From: Colwellia_A sp047621305 | GTDB taxonomy: Bacteria; Pseudomonadota; Gammaproteobacteria; Enterobacterales; Alteromonadaceae | Assembly: GCA_047621305.1 (NCBI GenBank) | Contig: JBLHNB010000090.1 | Span: forward strand, 1-22,190 | DNA length: 22,190 nucleotides | Direction: 5' to 3' | Shown here: positions 21,627-22,190 of the stretch, in pieces | Layout of the letters: each line of letters starts with the position of its first letter | Numbering within the stretch: the stretch's first letter is position 1 | Notes under the pieces: generated by a model | What the model saw: the letters and a program-made list of their open reading frames with translations, nothing else | Databases searched by the model: none | What the model was told of the DNA's origin: nothing | Program-made: the position numbers and the translations under genes

Positions 21627-22190
21627 TTAAAAGCGATTGGGTTTGTCATCTTCTTTCATTAATTGGCGATAAGCATTATTAAGCTTATTGGTAACTTCTT
21701 CTTGAGAACAAGGTTTAGCCATGTAGTCATTAAAACCAGCGGCTAAACAATTATCAGCAGCGCCTGTTAATGCGTCGGCGGTAACGGCAATAAGCCAGAT
21801 AGGTCTTTGGTGATTTGCTTGTGAAATGTTACGTGCTAATTCAAAACCGTCCATTTTAGGCATGTGGCAATCAGAAATAATAATGTCGTAGGGACGTTTA
21901 GTATGCATATTAAGTGCTTGTTCACCATCTTGAGCAACGTCTGCATTTATATTGATGCGTTGGAGCTGTGCTGTCAATACTTTGATATTAACAAGGTTGT
22001 CTTCAGCAATAAGTATGCGTAGCCCCTTAAATCTATCATCATTATTTAAATGGGCTAAACGTGTGTTTTTTCTACGGTCTTCGGTATCACATTCAATTCC
22101 TGCTTGTTTTAGCTCTAAAGTAAAGTGGAAATTACTGCCAACACTCGCGGTAGATTCTAACTTAATCATACTTCCCATCGCAGTAACTAT
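21627..22190 (-). CDS. C-terminal part of a hybrid sensor histidine kinase with REC domain (5' end outside window)
   Basis: The frame is open to the right edge (IVTA before MGSM), so the ATG at 22178 is internal. The first 25 or so residues (MGSMIKLESTASVGSNFHFTLEL) are the end of a histidine-kinase ATPase domain. After a short linker, a REC domain (about 50-170 from the edge) has AEDN, phosphoacceptor D in IIISDCHMPKMDGFE, and K in YMAKPCS. This ISDCHMPxMDG type is frequent in BvgS/ArcB-like hybrid kinases. No HPt domain follows: the protein ends 14 residues after the REC helix, so phosphotransfer must use a separate HPt protein. Confidence 0.9.
   Translation of the reverse strand: MVTAMGSMIKLESTASVGSNFHFTLELKQAGIECDTEDRRKNTRLAHLNNDDRFKGLRILIAEDNLVNIKVLTAQLQRININADVAQDGEQALNMHTKRPYDIIISDCHMPKMDGFELARNISQANHQRPIWLIAVTADALTGAADNCLAAGFNDYMAKPCSQEEVTNKLNNAYRQLMKEDDKPNRF

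Overview
The window is an AT-rich stretch of a gammaproteobacterial chromosome. Gene content (hemN next to a DUF2489 gene and yihI, a VF530-family protein, DUF1285, a peroxiredoxin-glutaredoxin fusion, chemotaxis and response-regulator genes) and codon use suggest a marine Alteromonadales member, most likely Colwellia-like. That placement is an inference from gene families, not from a database match. No insertion sequence, prophage, tRNA, rRNA or CRISPR array was seen.

Layout. (1) 1-1302, minus: N-terminal part of a secreted protein made of fibronectin-III-like repeats, running off the left edge. (2) 1591-8967, minus: a five-gene block. An adaptor, an ABC ATPase and a large FtsX-type permease form a MacAB-like efflux system. 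A sigma-54-dependent response regulator and its histidine kinase follow. A near-consensus sigma-54 promoter and TGTC/GACA dyads lie upstream of the adaptor, so the block looks like a self-contained sense-and-export circuit. (3) 9167-9373: a decayed response-regulator gene. (4) 9473-10417, plus: a CheX-REC fusion with its own terminator, then an orphan periplasmic binding protein. (5) 11825-12687, minus: a gene remnant and an orphan FetB-like permease. (6) 12825-15972: DUF1285 (plus), then hemN, DUF2489 and yihI (minus); hemN has an FNR-type box placed at about -41 from a perfect TATAAT.

(7) 15973-16711 has no protein gene of normal size. It holds the most interesting signal in the window: a minus-strand, roughly 350-nt RNA candidate with ten GGA motifs (one on the opposite strand over the same span). 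At least five sit in small hairpin loops, and a strong intrinsic terminator follows. This is the architecture of CsrB/CsrC RNAs that titrate CsrA, and the location next to yihI is the one csrC occupies in E. coli. (8) 16712-18642, minus: a VOC-family protein, purU and a VF530-family gene. (9) 18822-20705, plus: a dCache chemoreceptor that keeps the full amino-acid-binding residue set. (10) 20810-22190, minus: a peroxiredoxin-glutaredoxin hybrid and the C-terminal end of a hybrid histidine kinase cut by the right edge.

Taken together the window is rich in signalling: two kinases (one partial), a sigma-54 regulator, a CheX-REC protein, a dead REC gene, a chemoreceptor and a probable CsrA-sponging RNA, among housekeeping genes for heme, one-carbon/purine and peroxide metabolism.
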